From contig JAFQIG010000009.1 in assembly GCA_017397655.1 (NCBI GenBank), positions 1 to 60,536 on the forward strand: a stretch of DNA of 60,536 nt. The letters are read 5' to 3'. Positions 28,846-38,223 of this stretch are shown piece by piece; the stretch's first letter is position 1, and every line of letters starts with the position of its first letter. Below the pieces are notes generated by a model. It worked only from the letters and a program-made list of their open reading frames with translations, had not been told where the DNA came from and did no database searches. This stretch comes from Clostridia bacterium (GTDB taxonomy: Bacteria > Bacillota > Clostridia > Oscillospirales > Acutalibacteraceae). The translations under genes were made by a program, and so were the position numbers.

Positions 28846-29673
28846 TCAAGAAATCAATTTTGAGCAAAACAATGTAGCCAGCAAATTACCGTTCATATTT
28901 GCATTAGCCGAATTTATTATTTCATCACAAATTTCTGTAATTTTTATAAGTTTTGCTGATGAAAGACTGAGTGCAAGCTCCGGATTTTCCGAATCTTTGT
29001 CGGTAAGCTTTGAAATAAGGGCTTCCGAGCATATTCTGTAAATCTCGGCACAGCACATTTTAAGTGCGTTTTTATCTTTTTCAAATTCCGTTGCAATCTT
29101 CAACAGCTCAAGCTCATTATTTTTGATCACCGCACTCAGAACAGAGTCAGCAGTTTCTGTCGCCTTGACTGCATCCGCACTGTATGAGGTCACCTCTTCG
29201 GTCAGCGAATAGACGGTAACACGTGACAGCACAGTCGGGAGCATAGCTGATTTTGACGGTACCGACAGTATGAAGCTGACATACGCAGGAGGCTCCTCCA
29301 ATATTTTTAAAAGCGCATTCTGTGCCGAAACGGACATTGTTTCCGCTCTGTTCAGAATATAGACCTTCCTGTCCGCCTCGTTAGGCAGAATTGCCGCATC
29401 TCTGCTGATTTCACGGACAAAGTCAACCTTAAAACTTCCGACTGTTGTTCCTCCCTCAAACAGCGCAATGTCTGCATGAACGTCGCCCGCAGCCTTTTTA
29501 CAGTTTGAACAGCTGTTGCACGGCTTATACTCCGAAGAACATACAATCGCCTGTGCGATACGTTTTGCAACGTTCAGACGTGACTCTTCGTCACCTGATT
29601 CAATCAGTATGGCGTGGGACAGTTTATTTCTGTTTAGAATATCAAAAATCTGATTCAATAAAATATCATTCAT
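28846..29673 (-). CDS. holB: DNA polymerase III delta' subunit
   Basis: The 275-residue clamp-loader subunit has an AAA+ fold with a zinc-binding CNSCSNCKKAAGDVHADI, followed by NRAETMSVSAQNALLKILEEPP, the signature of delta'/gamma proteins. The Walker A position reads ESGDEESRLNVA without a GKT/S, so it is unlikely to bind ATP, as known for several delta' subunits. It is about 50 residues shorter than typical. Its ATG follows the darA stop by one base (TGATATG), so translation is probably coupled; no good ribosome site is seen. Confidence 0.9.
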   Translation of the reverse strand: MNDILLNQIFDILNRNKLSHAILIESGDEESRLNVAKRIAQAIVCSSEYKPCNSCSNCKKAAGDVHADIALFEGGTTVGSFKVDFVREISRDAAILPNEADRKVYILNRAETMSVSAQNALLKILEEPPAYVSFILSVPSKSAMLPTVLSRVTVYSLTEEVTSYSADAVKATETADSVLSAVIKNNELELLKIATEFEKDKNALKMCCAEIYRICSEALISKLTDKDSENPELALSLSSAKLIKITEICDEIINSANANMNGNLLATLFCSKLIS

Positions 29674-29674
29674 A

Positions 29675-29998
29675 TCAAAGCTTTATAAACTTGTCAACAT
29701 CTACAACAAAAATCGTGGCTCCTCCGACTGAAATTTCGACAGGAAGAGAGACAAAAAGTTCCGAAGAAAAGGCCGAATTTGTCTGAACAATCTGCTTTCT
29801 CTTGCTGCAGAATTTGCCTATGATATCAATCAGATCGTCAACCTTCTCTTCTTCGACACCGACGAGAAGCGTTGAGTTACCAGCTCTCAAAAAACCTCCG
29901 GAAGTAGAAAGTCTTGTTGCACTGAAGCCTTTTTTTGTAATTTCAGAAAGAACAGCGGGACAATCATCATTATTAATAATAGCGATTAAAAGTTTCAT
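29675..29998 (-). CDS. darA: Cyclic-di-AMP receptor DarA (PII-like, DUF970)
   Basis: The 107-residue protein has the MKLLIAIINNDD start, the FSATRLSTSGGFLRAGNSTLLVGVE segment and the C-terminal beta strands of the DarA (PstA/YaaQ) family, which bind cyclic di-AMP at the trimer interfaces. The ATG at 29998 is chosen because AAAGGA precedes it. It is the first of darA-holB-ricT; in Bacillus yaaR lies between yaaQ and holB and is absent here. Confidence 0.93.
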   Translation of the reverse strand: MKLLIAIINNDDCPAVLSEITKKGFSATRLSTSGGFLRAGNSTLLVGVEEEKVDDLIDIIGKFCSKRKQIVQTNSAFSSELFVSLPVEISVGGATIFVVDVDKFIKL

Positions 29999-30019
29999 AA
30001 TCACAGATCCTTTCTGTAT

Positions 30020-30811
30020 TTATTTGAGTAAATCAAGGTTTCTTTCAATAACCTTTGCGCCGCGCCAACCGTATGCACGATCAGTCAAGTCATCACCGTA
30101 TTCGGCACAAAGCTTTACGCCGTTTAAAAACTCTTCTATTTCGGTCCTTTGTGCGCCTTTATTTTTGGGACATGATTTCTGACAGATGTCACATCCCCAT
30201 GCACAGCCGACGGATTTGATCAGATCTTCCTGTTCGGCGGTCAGAGGCTTCTTTTTCTGTGTTATCGCAGAAAGACACAGATCGGGGTCGAAACCACCGT
30301 GAAACAGGGCGCCTGTCGGACAGTTTCTGATACACAGATCGCAACCGTCACACAGATTCAGAGTATTATCCGACGGTTCAATATATGCAGTAGTCGCAAT
30401 CTCACCGATAAAAACCCACGAACCGTACTTCTCGGTAAGAAGAAGACCGTTGCGTCCTTTTGATCCGAGACCTGCTCTTTGAGCCAACGAAACCTCAGGA
30501 AACGGAGAATTGCCGCAAAATGCAACAAACTCTTCTGACGGATAAAATTCCTTTAGCTTCTCTGACGCTCTGTCAAGACGGTATTTCATAAAATCGTTGT
30601 AATCGGGCACAACCGCATAGCGGGAAATGTTCGACCCTTCATAAGCATCCTCGCCCAGATAATAAGGAAACAAAGCTACTATCACACTCTTTGTTCCGTC
30701 GGGAATATATGATTTTGACCTGCAATCAATCAGATGATCGGAAAATTCCGCAAACGAACACACTCCCCACAGCGGGGAAACATCGTTCATAATTTTACAG
30801 AAATTATCCAA
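30020..30811 (-). CDS. QueG-like iron-sulfur protein (short form)
   Basis: The 263-residue protein carries the hallmark QueG block AGLGSKGRNGLLLTEKYGSWVFIGEIATT, then two ferredoxin-type clusters, CDGCDLCIRNCPTGAL and CAWGCDICQKSCPKNK. Epoxyqueuosine reductase QueG uses cobalamin and these clusters in the last step of queuosine synthesis in tRNA. This version is about 50-110 residues shorter than characterised QueG, with both a trimmed N-terminus and no HEAT-repeat extension, so a related reductive function is possible. Start is TTG at 30811 with GAGGTG nearby. Confidence 0.75.
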   Translation of the reverse strand: MDNFCKIMNDVSPLWGVCSFAEFSDHLIDCRSKSYIPDGTKSVIVALFPYYLGEDAYEGSNISRYAVVPDYNDFMKYRLDRASEKLKEFYPSEEFVAFCGNSPFPEVSLAQRAGLGSKGRNGLLLTEKYGSWVFIGEIATTAYIEPSDNTLNLCDGCDLCIRNCPTGALFHGGFDPDLCLSAITQKKKPLTAEQEDLIKSVGCAWGCDICQKSCPKNKGAQRTEIEEFLNGVKLCAEYGDDLTDRAYGWRGAKVIERNLDLLK

Positions 30812-30823
30812 AACAGCACCTCG

Positions 30824-31765
30824 TTATTTAATCGTCATAGCCAGCGCAATCATAGCGGGCATCGTAACTATAGAGATAAGACTGACGGCACTTACCGTCT
30901 GTGCCGCAAGACCTGTATCCTTGTTATACTTTGCAGCAAACATAACGGTGTTATTCGCAGAGGGAGCACTTGCCGACAGTATTAGTGACGCAAGCAATGT
31001 TCCCGTTATACCGAAAAGCTTATATACACCGAGCAGAATAAGCGGCAAAACGATAAGCTTTAACAAAGAAACTATCAGAATTGACGGTTCTCTGAACATT
31101 GATTTGAAATTAGTGTTTGCAAGATAAGTGCCGAAAATCAGCATCGCAAGCGGAGTGTTCATCGAAGCAAGATAGGAAACCGGCTGCATCAGTATTTCAG
31201 GCACGGTGACTTTCAACAGATACAAGGGCAATCCGACAATAACCGCAATTACACCGGGATTGAAAATGATGTTTTTGATATCGAATTTCGTTTTTCCGTC
31301 AGCATCCGCAGACATAAGATATATGCCGTACGTAAAGGCACAAATCTGAAACGATACTATAACTGCAGAACAGTAAAACACGCCTTCGTTGCCTATAACT
31401 GCCTGAGCCAGAGGTAACGCCATATATCCGCAATTACCGAACACGCTGGCATATCTGAAAACGGCTCTTTTTCCCGGAGTGTTCTTTCTGAAAAACGGTG
31501 CAGAAATAAGTGCCGCGGTCAGATGCATCAGCATACCGCATCCGATGGCTATAAAAAGATTTTTTGTATTTTCGCTGTTGTTATCCATTTGCAGAAATGA
31601 CTGAACAATAACACAAAAGCAAATAATGTAAAACAGCAGATCAGTACACGCTTTTGCCGTTTTTTCAGAAAAAAGCTTTGTCTTGTCAGCAACAGCACCA
31701 ACCGCAACAAGTATATATAAAATGGTAACTTGTTTTGCGGCTATCATCATATTGTCAAAAAACAT
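30824..31765 (-). CDS. AEC family transporter
   Basis: The 313-residue protein has about ten hydrophobic segments with the auxin-efflux-carrier family pattern: an N-terminal five-helix half, a polar loop near 160 (ADADGKTKFDIKN) and a C-terminal half with NTPLAMLIFGTYLA and SAPSANNTVMFAAKY. Bacterial homologues export or import malate and related organic acids. It stands 12 bp before the QueG-like gene and appears to begin that operon. Substrate unknown. Confidence 0.88.
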   Translation of the reverse strand: MFFDNMMIAAKQVTILYILVAVGAVADKTKLFSEKTAKACTDLLFYIICFCVIVQSFLQMDNNSENTKNLFIAIGCGMLMHLTAALISAPFFRKNTPGKRAVFRYASVFGNCGYMALPLAQAVIGNEGVFYCSAVIVSFQICAFTYGIYLMSADADGKTKFDIKNIIFNPGVIAVIVGLPLYLLKVTVPEILMQPVSYLASMNTPLAMLIFGTYLANTNFKSMFREPSILIVSLLKLIVLPLILLGVYKLFGITGTLLASLILSASAPSANNTVMFAAKYNKDTGLAAQTVSAVSLISIVTMPAMIALAMTIK

Positions 31766-31783
31766 TGAGCACCAACCGAAAAA

Positions 31784-32683
31784 TTATTTTTTATTCTTCT
31801 TTTCTAAGATTTCCTGTTTAAATACCTTTGAACGGTCAACGAGAACGTAAATAATAAAGAGTGCAACACCGAGATCACAGAACTCGATGGATGACAAAGC
31901 GTAAATAAATTCGCCTTTGCCGAGAATTGTAACAATAACTCTCGGTACAAAGCACAGAAGACACAGAAGCGCGGCAGGAAGACCATATGCGAACAGTTTC
32001 CATTCCACTCCTTTGCCGTTTACCTTTGCAGTTACCTGTGCAAATGCCATAAAGAACATAAGAAGGAATGCAATCATAAGCAGCTCAAGGAAAAGTTCTG
32101 AAACATTAAGGAAGCTGATTTCACGCATGAATCGATGAAGTATTCTGAAAACAGACCAAAAAAGCGGCATAATTGCAAGAAGCTTGTATTCAGATGCGCT
32201 CTTGCCGTTAATTTGTGCGATACCGTACATAATAAAGAATATTGCGGAAACAACCGCAAAGAAAGCTTCAAGCACCATTGCGATTCCGCCTGATTTTGAT
32301 AACTCGCTGAACATATTTGCAGAATTGCTGATGCTGAAAAATGCATCAGAAAAATCACCGTAGCGAGTTATTGCATTAACAATCAGCGTTGCGCTGAGAA
32401 TAAAGGAGAAAATACCGCCGAGAAGCTTCTTTTCGCCAACCTCGACAGTCTTGCCGAGACCTCTTTTATAAATAAGAGAAAGAAGGATCGGAAGTACAAT
32501 GCCTATGCCGAGTACAGCGTAAAGAATGTAAACGGTGATGCTGTCACGGTTGATCCAGAATCCTGTGTTAGCCTCAACATTCTGCATAAGCTGGAAAACA
32601 CGAAGAGGAAGACTGATGATGACAGCAGCAATAAAAAAGACAAAGAGTATAAAGGGATTGACTGATTCGTACTTTTTATTCAT
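31784..32683 (-). CDS. Unrecognised polytopic membrane protein
   Basis: The 299-residue protein has about eight hydrophobic segments (residues 10-32, 47-68, 88-105, 131-155, 166-182, 197-220, 229-250, 260-284), with charged loops and a lysine-rich C-terminus (ILEKKNKK). I see no motif that names a family. AAAGGTGAG precedes the ATG. It follows the citrate synthase gene by 24 bp, in the same direction, and precedes the AEC transporter gene. Confidence 0.7.
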   Translation of the reverse strand: MNKKYESVNPFILFVFFIAAVIISLPLRVFQLMQNVEANTGFWINRDSITVYILYAVLGIGIVLPILLSLIYKRGLGKTVEVGEKKLLGGIFSFILSATLIVNAITRYGDFSDAFFSISNSANMFSELSKSGGIAMVLEAFFAVVSAIFFIMYGIAQINGKSASEYKLLAIMPLFWSVFRILHRFMREISFLNVSELFLELLMIAFLLMFFMAFAQVTAKVNGKGVEWKLFAYGLPAALLCLLCFVPRVIVTILGKGEFIYALSSIEFCDLGVALFIIYVLVDRSKVFKQEILEKKNKK

Positions 32684-32707
32684 ATTAAACTCACCTTTCC
32701 ATTATAA

Positions 32708-34120
32708 TCAACGTTCATCCGAAGGGATGTACTCGTGGCTTGTTACGTAATCATCAACACGATCATCAAGCGAATAATACTGCTTGGGAGTAGCAACACT
32801 CTTATACGCAGGCCTGATGATACGACCGCCCGTCAGAAGCTCCTCAATTCTGTGCGCAGACCATCCTGCAACACGTGCAACACAGAAAAGCGGAGTAAAA
32901 AGATCCTCGGGAATCTTAAGCATTTCATAGATAAGACCGGAGTAAAGATCGACATTGGCACAGATCTTTTTCTTGCTGCCTTTTTCACGTTCAAACAGCT
33001 CGGGAGTCAGTTCTTCAACTAATTCAAGAAGTCTGAATTCATCAGAAAATCCGTTTTCTTCAGCAAACTGCTTGGCATGCTTTTTAAGGATTACAGCTCT
33101 CGGATCGGACAAGGTATAAACAGCGTGTCCCATACCGTAAACAAGACCTGTTCCGTCACCTGCCTCTTTATGAATAATCTTTGTAATATAATCGGCAACC
33201 TGACCCTCATCCGTAATATCGTCAACATTTTCACGGATAAACGATATCATCTCTCTGACCTTCATATTGGCACCGCCGTGTCTCGCTCCTTTAAGAGCGC
33301 CGATACCTGCAGAAATTGCGGCATATGTATCGGTAAGACTCGATGTAAGAACTCTCGTCGCGAAAGCAGAGTTATTACCGCCGCCGTGTTCGGCATGAAG
33401 TATAAGGGCAAGGTCAAGGAGCTTCGCCTCTTCGTCCGTGAACTCCTTGTGAGAACGGATAGTGTGAAGCACGGTCTGTGCGGTCAGGAACTCAGGCTTT
33501 ACCTGATGAATGTGCATACTCTTGTGATAATAATGTCTTCTTTTTACCTGATAAGCATATGACATAATCATCGGCATCTGAGCAATAAGCTGAATCGACT
33601 GACGAAGAACATTTTCGACAGAAAGCTCTTCGGGATTCTGATCATAAGAATACATTGCGAGAACCGAACGTGAAAGCTTGTTCATAATATTCATTGACGG
33701 GGCTTTCATTATCATATCCTCGATAAAGTCATCGGGAAGCTCTCTTGACTGCGCCAGAATATTACAGAATTTTTCAAGCTGATCTTTTGTGGGAAGGTTT
33801 CCGAAAAGAAGAAGCCAGGCCGTCTCTTCATATCCGAAACGGTTTTCTTTTTCGCAATTATTGATGATATCGTTGATATCGACGCCTCTGTATCTGAGTC
33901 TGCCCTCTCTGGGAACTCGTTCGCCGTCGCTGATATAGTATCCTTCAACGGAACATATTCTCGTGATACCTGCCATAACGCCTGTACCGTCGGCATTACG
34001 CAGGCCTCTTTTGACATCGTATCGTGCAAAATCATCCTGGTTGATTCTGGTATTTTTAACAAGCTCCTCGCATAAGAATGAAAGAGCATCGTTTGAAACA
34101 GATGAAATGATACTTGACAT
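32708..34120 (-). CDS. gltA: Citrate synthase
   Basis: The 470-residue enzyme condenses oxaloacetate and acetyl-CoA. It has the LRYRGVDINDII segment, the catalytic-region stretches LHAEHGGGNNSAFATR and GIGALKGARHGGANMKV, GMGHAVYTLSDPR, and a C-terminal RIIRPAY. The catalytic histidines are in place. It is somewhat longer than most bacterial type II enzymes owing to an N-terminal extension. The ATG at 34120 (MSSIIS) is chosen over an upstream one; only GGTTGGTG lies before it. Since no other TCA enzyme is near, a role in glutamate synthesis is likely. Confidence 0.95.
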   Translation of the reverse strand: MSSIISSVSNDALSFLCEELVKNTRINQDDFARYDVKRGLRNADGTGVMAGITRICSVEGYYISDGERVPREGRLRYRGVDINDIINNCEKENRFGYEETAWLLLFGNLPTKDQLEKFCNILAQSRELPDDFIEDMIMKAPSMNIMNKLSRSVLAMYSYDQNPEELSVENVLRQSIQLIAQMPMIMSYAYQVKRRHYYHKSMHIHQVKPEFLTAQTVLHTIRSHKEFTDEEAKLLDLALILHAEHGGGNNSAFATRVLTSSLTDTYAAISAGIGALKGARHGGANMKVREMISFIRENVDDITDEGQVADYITKIIHKEAGDGTGLVYGMGHAVYTLSDPRAVILKKHAKQFAEENGFSDEFRLLELVEELTPELFEREKGSKKKICANVDLYSGLIYEMLKIPEDLFTPLFCVARVAGWSAHRIEELLTGGRIIRPAYKSVATPKQYYSLDDRVDDYVTSHEYIPSDER

Positions 34121-34160
34121 GAAACACCAACCTAACAGTAAATATTTATACCTATAAATT

Positions 34161-34188
34161 TTATACCAAAACACACATAAAAGTCAAT
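34161..34188 (-). promoter_or_regulatory. Promoter of the citrate synthase gene
   Basis: TTGACT (34183-34188) and TATAAA (34161-34166) are spaced 16 bp on the minus strand, about 40 bp before the ATG. Confidence 0.65.
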
Positions 34189-34226
34189 AGTTTAAACCAC
34201 AATAATAAAGTAATGGAGTGAAAAAA

Positions 34227-35204
34227 ATGAAATTCTACGGACTCTTGACAATTCTGACGGCGCTGATAATGATAATTGTTCCCGCTGCAGCTCTGACAAA
34301 AGAAAAAGCGGAACAAAATACCATACCTATTGTTTCGGAAAACGTATCCGTTACCGAAAATACAACGCAGGAATATATTGATGTATTTATGACACAGACA
34401 GAAACAATCCTCAGCGTTGACAAGGTTGAATACATCACGGGCGTACTTGCAGGAGAAATGCCTGCAACGTATCACGACGAAGCTTTAAAAGCACAGGCTG
34501 CGGCTTGTAATACCTATGCTGAGTACATCATAAATAACAGAACAAATATAAAAGGCGGTGCAGATATCACCGATTCTCCCCTCTCACACCAGCACTATAT
34601 TTCAAGAAATGAACGAAAAGAAAAATGGGGCGACAACTTTCAGATATACGAAAACAAATTAAGAAGCATTGCACAAGAAATGTGTAACACGGTAATAACA
34701 TACGAAAACGAGCCTATTATGGCAACGTTTTTTTCGATGTGTCCCGGCAAAACCGAAGATGCCGAAACAGTTTTCGGTCAGTCTCTCCCCTATCTTAAAA
34801 GCGTAACAAGCGACAGTGACAAGCTTTCGCCCGATTATTCAAAAAAGATAAGCTATACCGAGGAACAGTTCAAAGAAATATTATCGGGAACAGACAAAAT
34901 TGTACTCGGTGATGATCCGTCAGAATGGATAGGTGAAACAGAAAAAACCGATGTCGGTACGGTAATTCGCATCAACATCGGTAACAAATCAATAAGCGGT
35001 GAAGAGTTCAGAAATCTGTTTGACCTCAGAAGCAGCGCCTTTTCCGTAAGCCGTTCCGAATCGGGATTCTCGATAAAAACAGTCGGTTACGGTCACTTTG
35101 TCGGAATGAGTCAGTACGGAGCTGACTATATGGCAAGGCAAGGCGCAGATTATGAAGAAATTCTGAAGCACTACTATACGGGAGTTAAGATAAGCGATGT
35201 ATAA
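34227..35204 (+). CDS. spoIID: Stage II sporulation protein D
   Basis: The 325-residue protein has an N-terminal signal/anchor (LLTILTALIMIIVPAAAL) and a SpoIID/LytB domain: VEYITGVLAGEMPATYHDEALKAQA, ATFFSMCPGKTEDAETVFG, and the C-terminal GYGHFVGMSQYGADYMA. SpoIID is the lytic transglycosylase that drives engulfment with SpoIIP and SpoIIM. The catalytic glutamate in AGEMP is intact. The ATG at 34227 has GGAGTG eight bases before it; an in-frame GTG at 34218 is part of that site. Its last 20 bp overlap the convergent DUF1015 gene. No spoIIR, spoIIQ or spoIIIA gene is close. Confidence 0.93.
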   Translation: MKFYGLLTILTALIMIIVPAAALTKEKAEQNTIPIVSENVSVTENTTQEYIDVFMTQTETILSVDKVEYITGVLAGEMPATYHDEALKAQAAACNTYAEYIINNRTNIKGGADITDSPLSHQHYISRNERKEKWGDNFQIYENKLRSIAQEMCNTVITYENEPIMATFFSMCPGKTEDAETVFGQSLPYLKSVTSDSDKLSPDYSKKISYTEEQFKEILSGTDKIVLGDDPSEWIGETEKTDVGTVIRINIGNKSISGEEFRNLFDLRSSAFSVSRSESGFSIKTVGYGHFVGMSQYGADYMARQGADYEEILKHYYTGVKISDV

Positions 35205-36429
35205 AGAGTCCTGAAAGAAGCTTCGGCTCAAACCATGTAGACTTCGGAGGCATAATCTCGCCCGCATCAGCGATGTCAAAGAGATCCTGAATCGTTGTGG
35301 GATACATCGAAAACGCAATCTTCATATCGACAGCTACACGGCGCTCAAGCTCCGAAAGACCTCTGATACCACCGATAAAGTCAATTCTTTTGTCTGTTCT
35401 GGGATCTTCAATTCCGAAAATCGGAGAAATGACATTCTTCTGAAGGATCGACACATCAAGGCGTGATACAGGATTATTCTCATCAAACGAGCCGCTTTTT
35501 GCCGTCAGCTTATACCACTTGCCGTCAAGATACATTCCGAAGGTATGCTTAGCCTCCGGTTTGTAAGGTGAAAACGGTGCATCGGCAACATCGAACTTCT
35601 CGGACAGCTTTGCAAAAAAGCTGTCATTATCAAGACCGCCCGGATCCTTGATAACTCTGTTGTAATCCATAATCTCAAGCTCGCTCTGAGGGAAGGAAAC
35701 AGCAAGGAAGAAGTTGAATTCTTCATCGCCGGTGTAATCCTTATTTTCTTCACGACGCTTAAGACCTACCTTTACGGCAGATGCACAGCGATGATGTCCG
35801 TCAGCAATATAGAGACTGTCAACCGTCGCAAAAATATCGGAAATCTCCTTGTTTGTCTTTTCGCAGTCAATTACCCATACAGTATTACGGACATCCCCTG
35901 CTCCGATAAAATCATAAACAGGTGCATGATCTTTTTTCCAATTATTGATTATTTCGCAAAGTTTTTCGTTGTCCCTGTAGCAAAGGAAAATCGGTCCTGT
36001 ATTGGCATCGCAGGTATCAACGTGACGGATTCTGTCCGCCTCTTTATCAGCACGGGTAAGCTCGTGCTTTTTTATATTATTGTTGATATAATCGTCAATA
36101 GAAGCACATCCGACAAGACCTGTCTGCTCTCTGCCGTTCATTGTCTGACGGTAAATATAAAAGCAGGGCATGTCCTCTTCAACACAAATCTTTTCGCTGT
36201 AGAGCTTTTCAAGATTCTCTTTAGCCTTGGCATAAACTTCATCAGAATAAAGGTTTGTGCCTTCGGGCAAATCGACCTCTGCCTTATCAACGTGAAGGAA
36301 AGAATATTCGTTATCCTTTACCATTTCACGCGCCTCTTCGCTGTTCATAACGTCATAAGGAAGAGCTGCTACCTTTTCGGCAAGCGAAGGAATGGGGCGA
36401 ACTGCTTTGAAAGGATTAAATACTGCCAT
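35185..36429 (-). CDS. DUF1015 family protein (SerK-like fold)
   Basis: The 414-residue protein starts FNPFKAVRPIPSLAEKVAALPYDVM, characteristic of DUF1015, and has the conserved IADGHHRCASAVK. The family is related to the archaeal free-serine kinase SerK and ParB/Srx folds; a small-molecule kinase role in bacteria is plausible but not shown here. AAGGAGAG precedes the ATG. It overlaps the 3' end of spoIID by 20 bp in convergent orientation. In many Clostridia this gene lies beside serine-synthesis genes, which are not seen in this window. Confidence 0.85.
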   Translation of the reverse strand: MAVFNPFKAVRPIPSLAEKVAALPYDVMNSEEAREMVKDNEYSFLHVDKAEVDLPEGTNLYSDEVYAKAKENLEKLYSEKICVEEDMPCFYIYRQTMNGREQTGLVGCASIDDYINNNIKKHELTRADKEADRIRHVDTCDANTGPIFLCYRDNEKLCEIINNWKKDHAPVYDFIGAGDVRNTVWVIDCEKTNKEISDIFATVDSLYIADGHHRCASAVKVGLKRREENKDYTGDEEFNFFLAVSFPQSELEIMDYNRVIKDPGGLDNDSFFAKLSEKFDVADAPFSPYKPEAKHTFGMYLDGKWYKLTAKSGSFDENNPVSRLDVSILQKNVISPIFGIEDPRTDKRIDFIGGIRGLSELERRVAVDMKIAFSMYPTTIQDLFDIADAGEIMPPKSTWFEPKLLSGLFIHRLS

Positions 36430-36441
36430 TAAAATCTCTCC

Positions 36442-38208
36442 TTAATACTTCATTTTATCGTTTAATTCTTTTACAACAGCCTCGTCAAGCTTAACCTTTT
36501 CTCTGTCATAAGTCAGCATACCGTTTACTTCAAACTCAACATCAGATACCTGAGTGTAAATCCATGCGCTGAGATACTTCGGAATAAGCGGCATAATCTG
36601 CTTTTCCATAAGCTTTTTATAAGCTGACGTAAGAGATTTTTCATCTTTATACATAATATAGCCGAAGCTTTTGCGTTTGTTCCAGACGTGAGAGTCGATC
36701 ACTCTGCTGTAACCGCCGAACTCGCTGATAACAAAAGCACGTGTATCAAGCTTTACCGCAGGTATCGGCAGAATGTATTTATGCATACTGAGAACATCAC
36801 CTGCACCCTGATCGTACCAGCCGCTTGCGTGGTCAACGATTCGGGTGCTGTCATATGCCTTTACAGCTTCTGCAATGCGCTTTGCATCAAACTGTCCCCA
36901 CGCTTCATTAAACGGTACCCAGCAATAAATCGATACACAGTTGTACAATGTATCAAGAACTTCAAACAGCTCTTTTTCAAAGTTGTCACGCCACTCTTTT
37001 TTATCACGGCTGAAACGTGAATAATCCTTGTTATCCTTAATTTTAAGTGTAAAGAGCTTAGGACAAAAGCCTGCAATGTTGGATACAACACCTGCATAAA
37101 AATCGCCGATGTATCTGCCGCCGCTGACCATATCCTGCCATACAATCATACCGATTCTGTCACAATGATAGTACCAGCGTGCAAGATCGACTTTGATGTG
37201 CTTTCTAAGCATATTAAAGCCGAGATCCTTCATCTTTTCGATGTCATAAATCATCGCTTCGTCCGTGGGAGGTGTCAGCCCTCCGTCGGGATAATATCCC
37301 TGATCAAGCAAGCCTCTCTGGAAATACGGCTCGTTATTCAGAAACAACCTTGTTACTCCGTCAACTACGCCCGTACTGAATTTTCTCATACCAAAGTATG
37401 ATTTAACGCTGTCAGGAACTTCGCCGTCAACAGAAAGCTCCACGGTAATATCATACAAAAACGGATTTTCGGGACTCCAGAGCTTGCAAGACGGTACAGA
37501 AATCTGACAATTATCTGATATCTCACCGCAAAAAACGGTTTCTTCGCCATCACAAACGGTAGCCTTAATAACGGTATTTTCGGAAAACTGACCGTTGACC
37601 GACAAAAAAACAGTTTCGCTGTCAATATCGGGAGTGAGTCTTATGCGATCAATATGTAACTCATTAACAGGTTCAAGCCAGACCGTCTGCCATATACCCG
37701 AGGTTCCCGTATACCAGAAGCTGTGGCTTTTCAGCGACTGCTTGCCCCTCTGTTGCCAACCTGCATCTGTAGGATCATAAACACAAAGAACAAGTGAATT
37801 TTCACTTCTGAGATAATCTGTAATATCAACAGAAAACGGACAATATCCGCCTGTATGTTCGATCACAAGCTTGCCGTTGACATACACGGCACATTTCCAG
37901 TCAACCGCACCAAAGTGAAGTATGCAACGCTTGCCGTCAAAACACTCGTCAAGCGTAAATTTACGTTTATACCAAAGACGCTCATTCGGCATAAGCTTTC
38001 TGCAAACACCGCTGAGCTCGGATTCAACAGCGAACGGAACAATAATCTCACCCGAAAAATCAGACGGATATTCTCTTTCGCTGTTATTGATAGCATAATT
38101 CCATCTGCCGTTAAGATTCTGCCAGCTCTCACGGACAAGCTGCGGTCTCGGATATTCGGGCAAAGGACAATCGGGATTAACCTGTTCAAACCAACGTGTT
38201 CTGAGCAT
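36442..38208 (-). CDS. Glycoside hydrolase family 2 (beta-galactosidase/glucuronidase-like)
   Basis: The 588-residue enzyme has the GH2 layout: N-terminal sugar-binding jelly roll (1 to about 180, with RDxxNLNGxW-type start LVRESWQNLNGRWNYA), an immunoglobulin-like sandwich, and a TIM barrel from about 300. The acid/base is the glutamate in VPFNEAWGQFD (about 434) and the nucleophile the glutamate in VISEFGGYS (about 496). No signal peptide, so it acts on imported oligosaccharides. It is compact, without extra C-terminal domains. Its specificity cannot be read from sequence. CGGAGGAA precedes the ATG, and tex ends just downstream in the opposite sense of reading order. Confidence 0.9.
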   Translation of the reverse strand: MLRTRWFEQVNPDCPLPEYPRPQLVRESWQNLNGRWNYAINNSEREYPSDFSGEIIVPFAVESELSGVCRKLMPNERLWYKRKFTLDECFDGKRCILHFGAVDWKCAVYVNGKLVIEHTGGYCPFSVDITDYLRSENSLVLCVYDPTDAGWQQRGKQSLKSHSFWYTGTSGIWQTVWLEPVNELHIDRIRLTPDIDSETVFLSVNGQFSENTVIKATVCDGEETVFCGEISDNCQISVPSCKLWSPENPFLYDITVELSVDGEVPDSVKSYFGMRKFSTGVVDGVTRLFLNNEPYFQRGLLDQGYYPDGGLTPPTDEAMIYDIEKMKDLGFNMLRKHIKVDLARWYYHCDRIGMIVWQDMVSGGRYIGDFYAGVVSNIAGFCPKLFTLKIKDNKDYSRFSRDKKEWRDNFEKELFEVLDTLYNCVSIYCWVPFNEAWGQFDAKRIAEAVKAYDSTRIVDHASGWYDQGAGDVLSMHKYILPIPAVKLDTRAFVISEFGGYSRVIDSHVWNKRKSFGYIMYKDEKSLTSAYKKLMEKQIMPLIPKYLSAWIYTQVSDVEFEVNGMLTYDREKVKLDEAVVKELNDKMKY

Positions 38209-38223
38209 ATCTGATTCCTCCGA

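Noticed and set aside
30020-31765. A two-gene auxin-related pathway from the AEC name
   Set aside because: The bacterial AEC family moves organic acids and has no tie to auxin synthesis; nothing here supports it.
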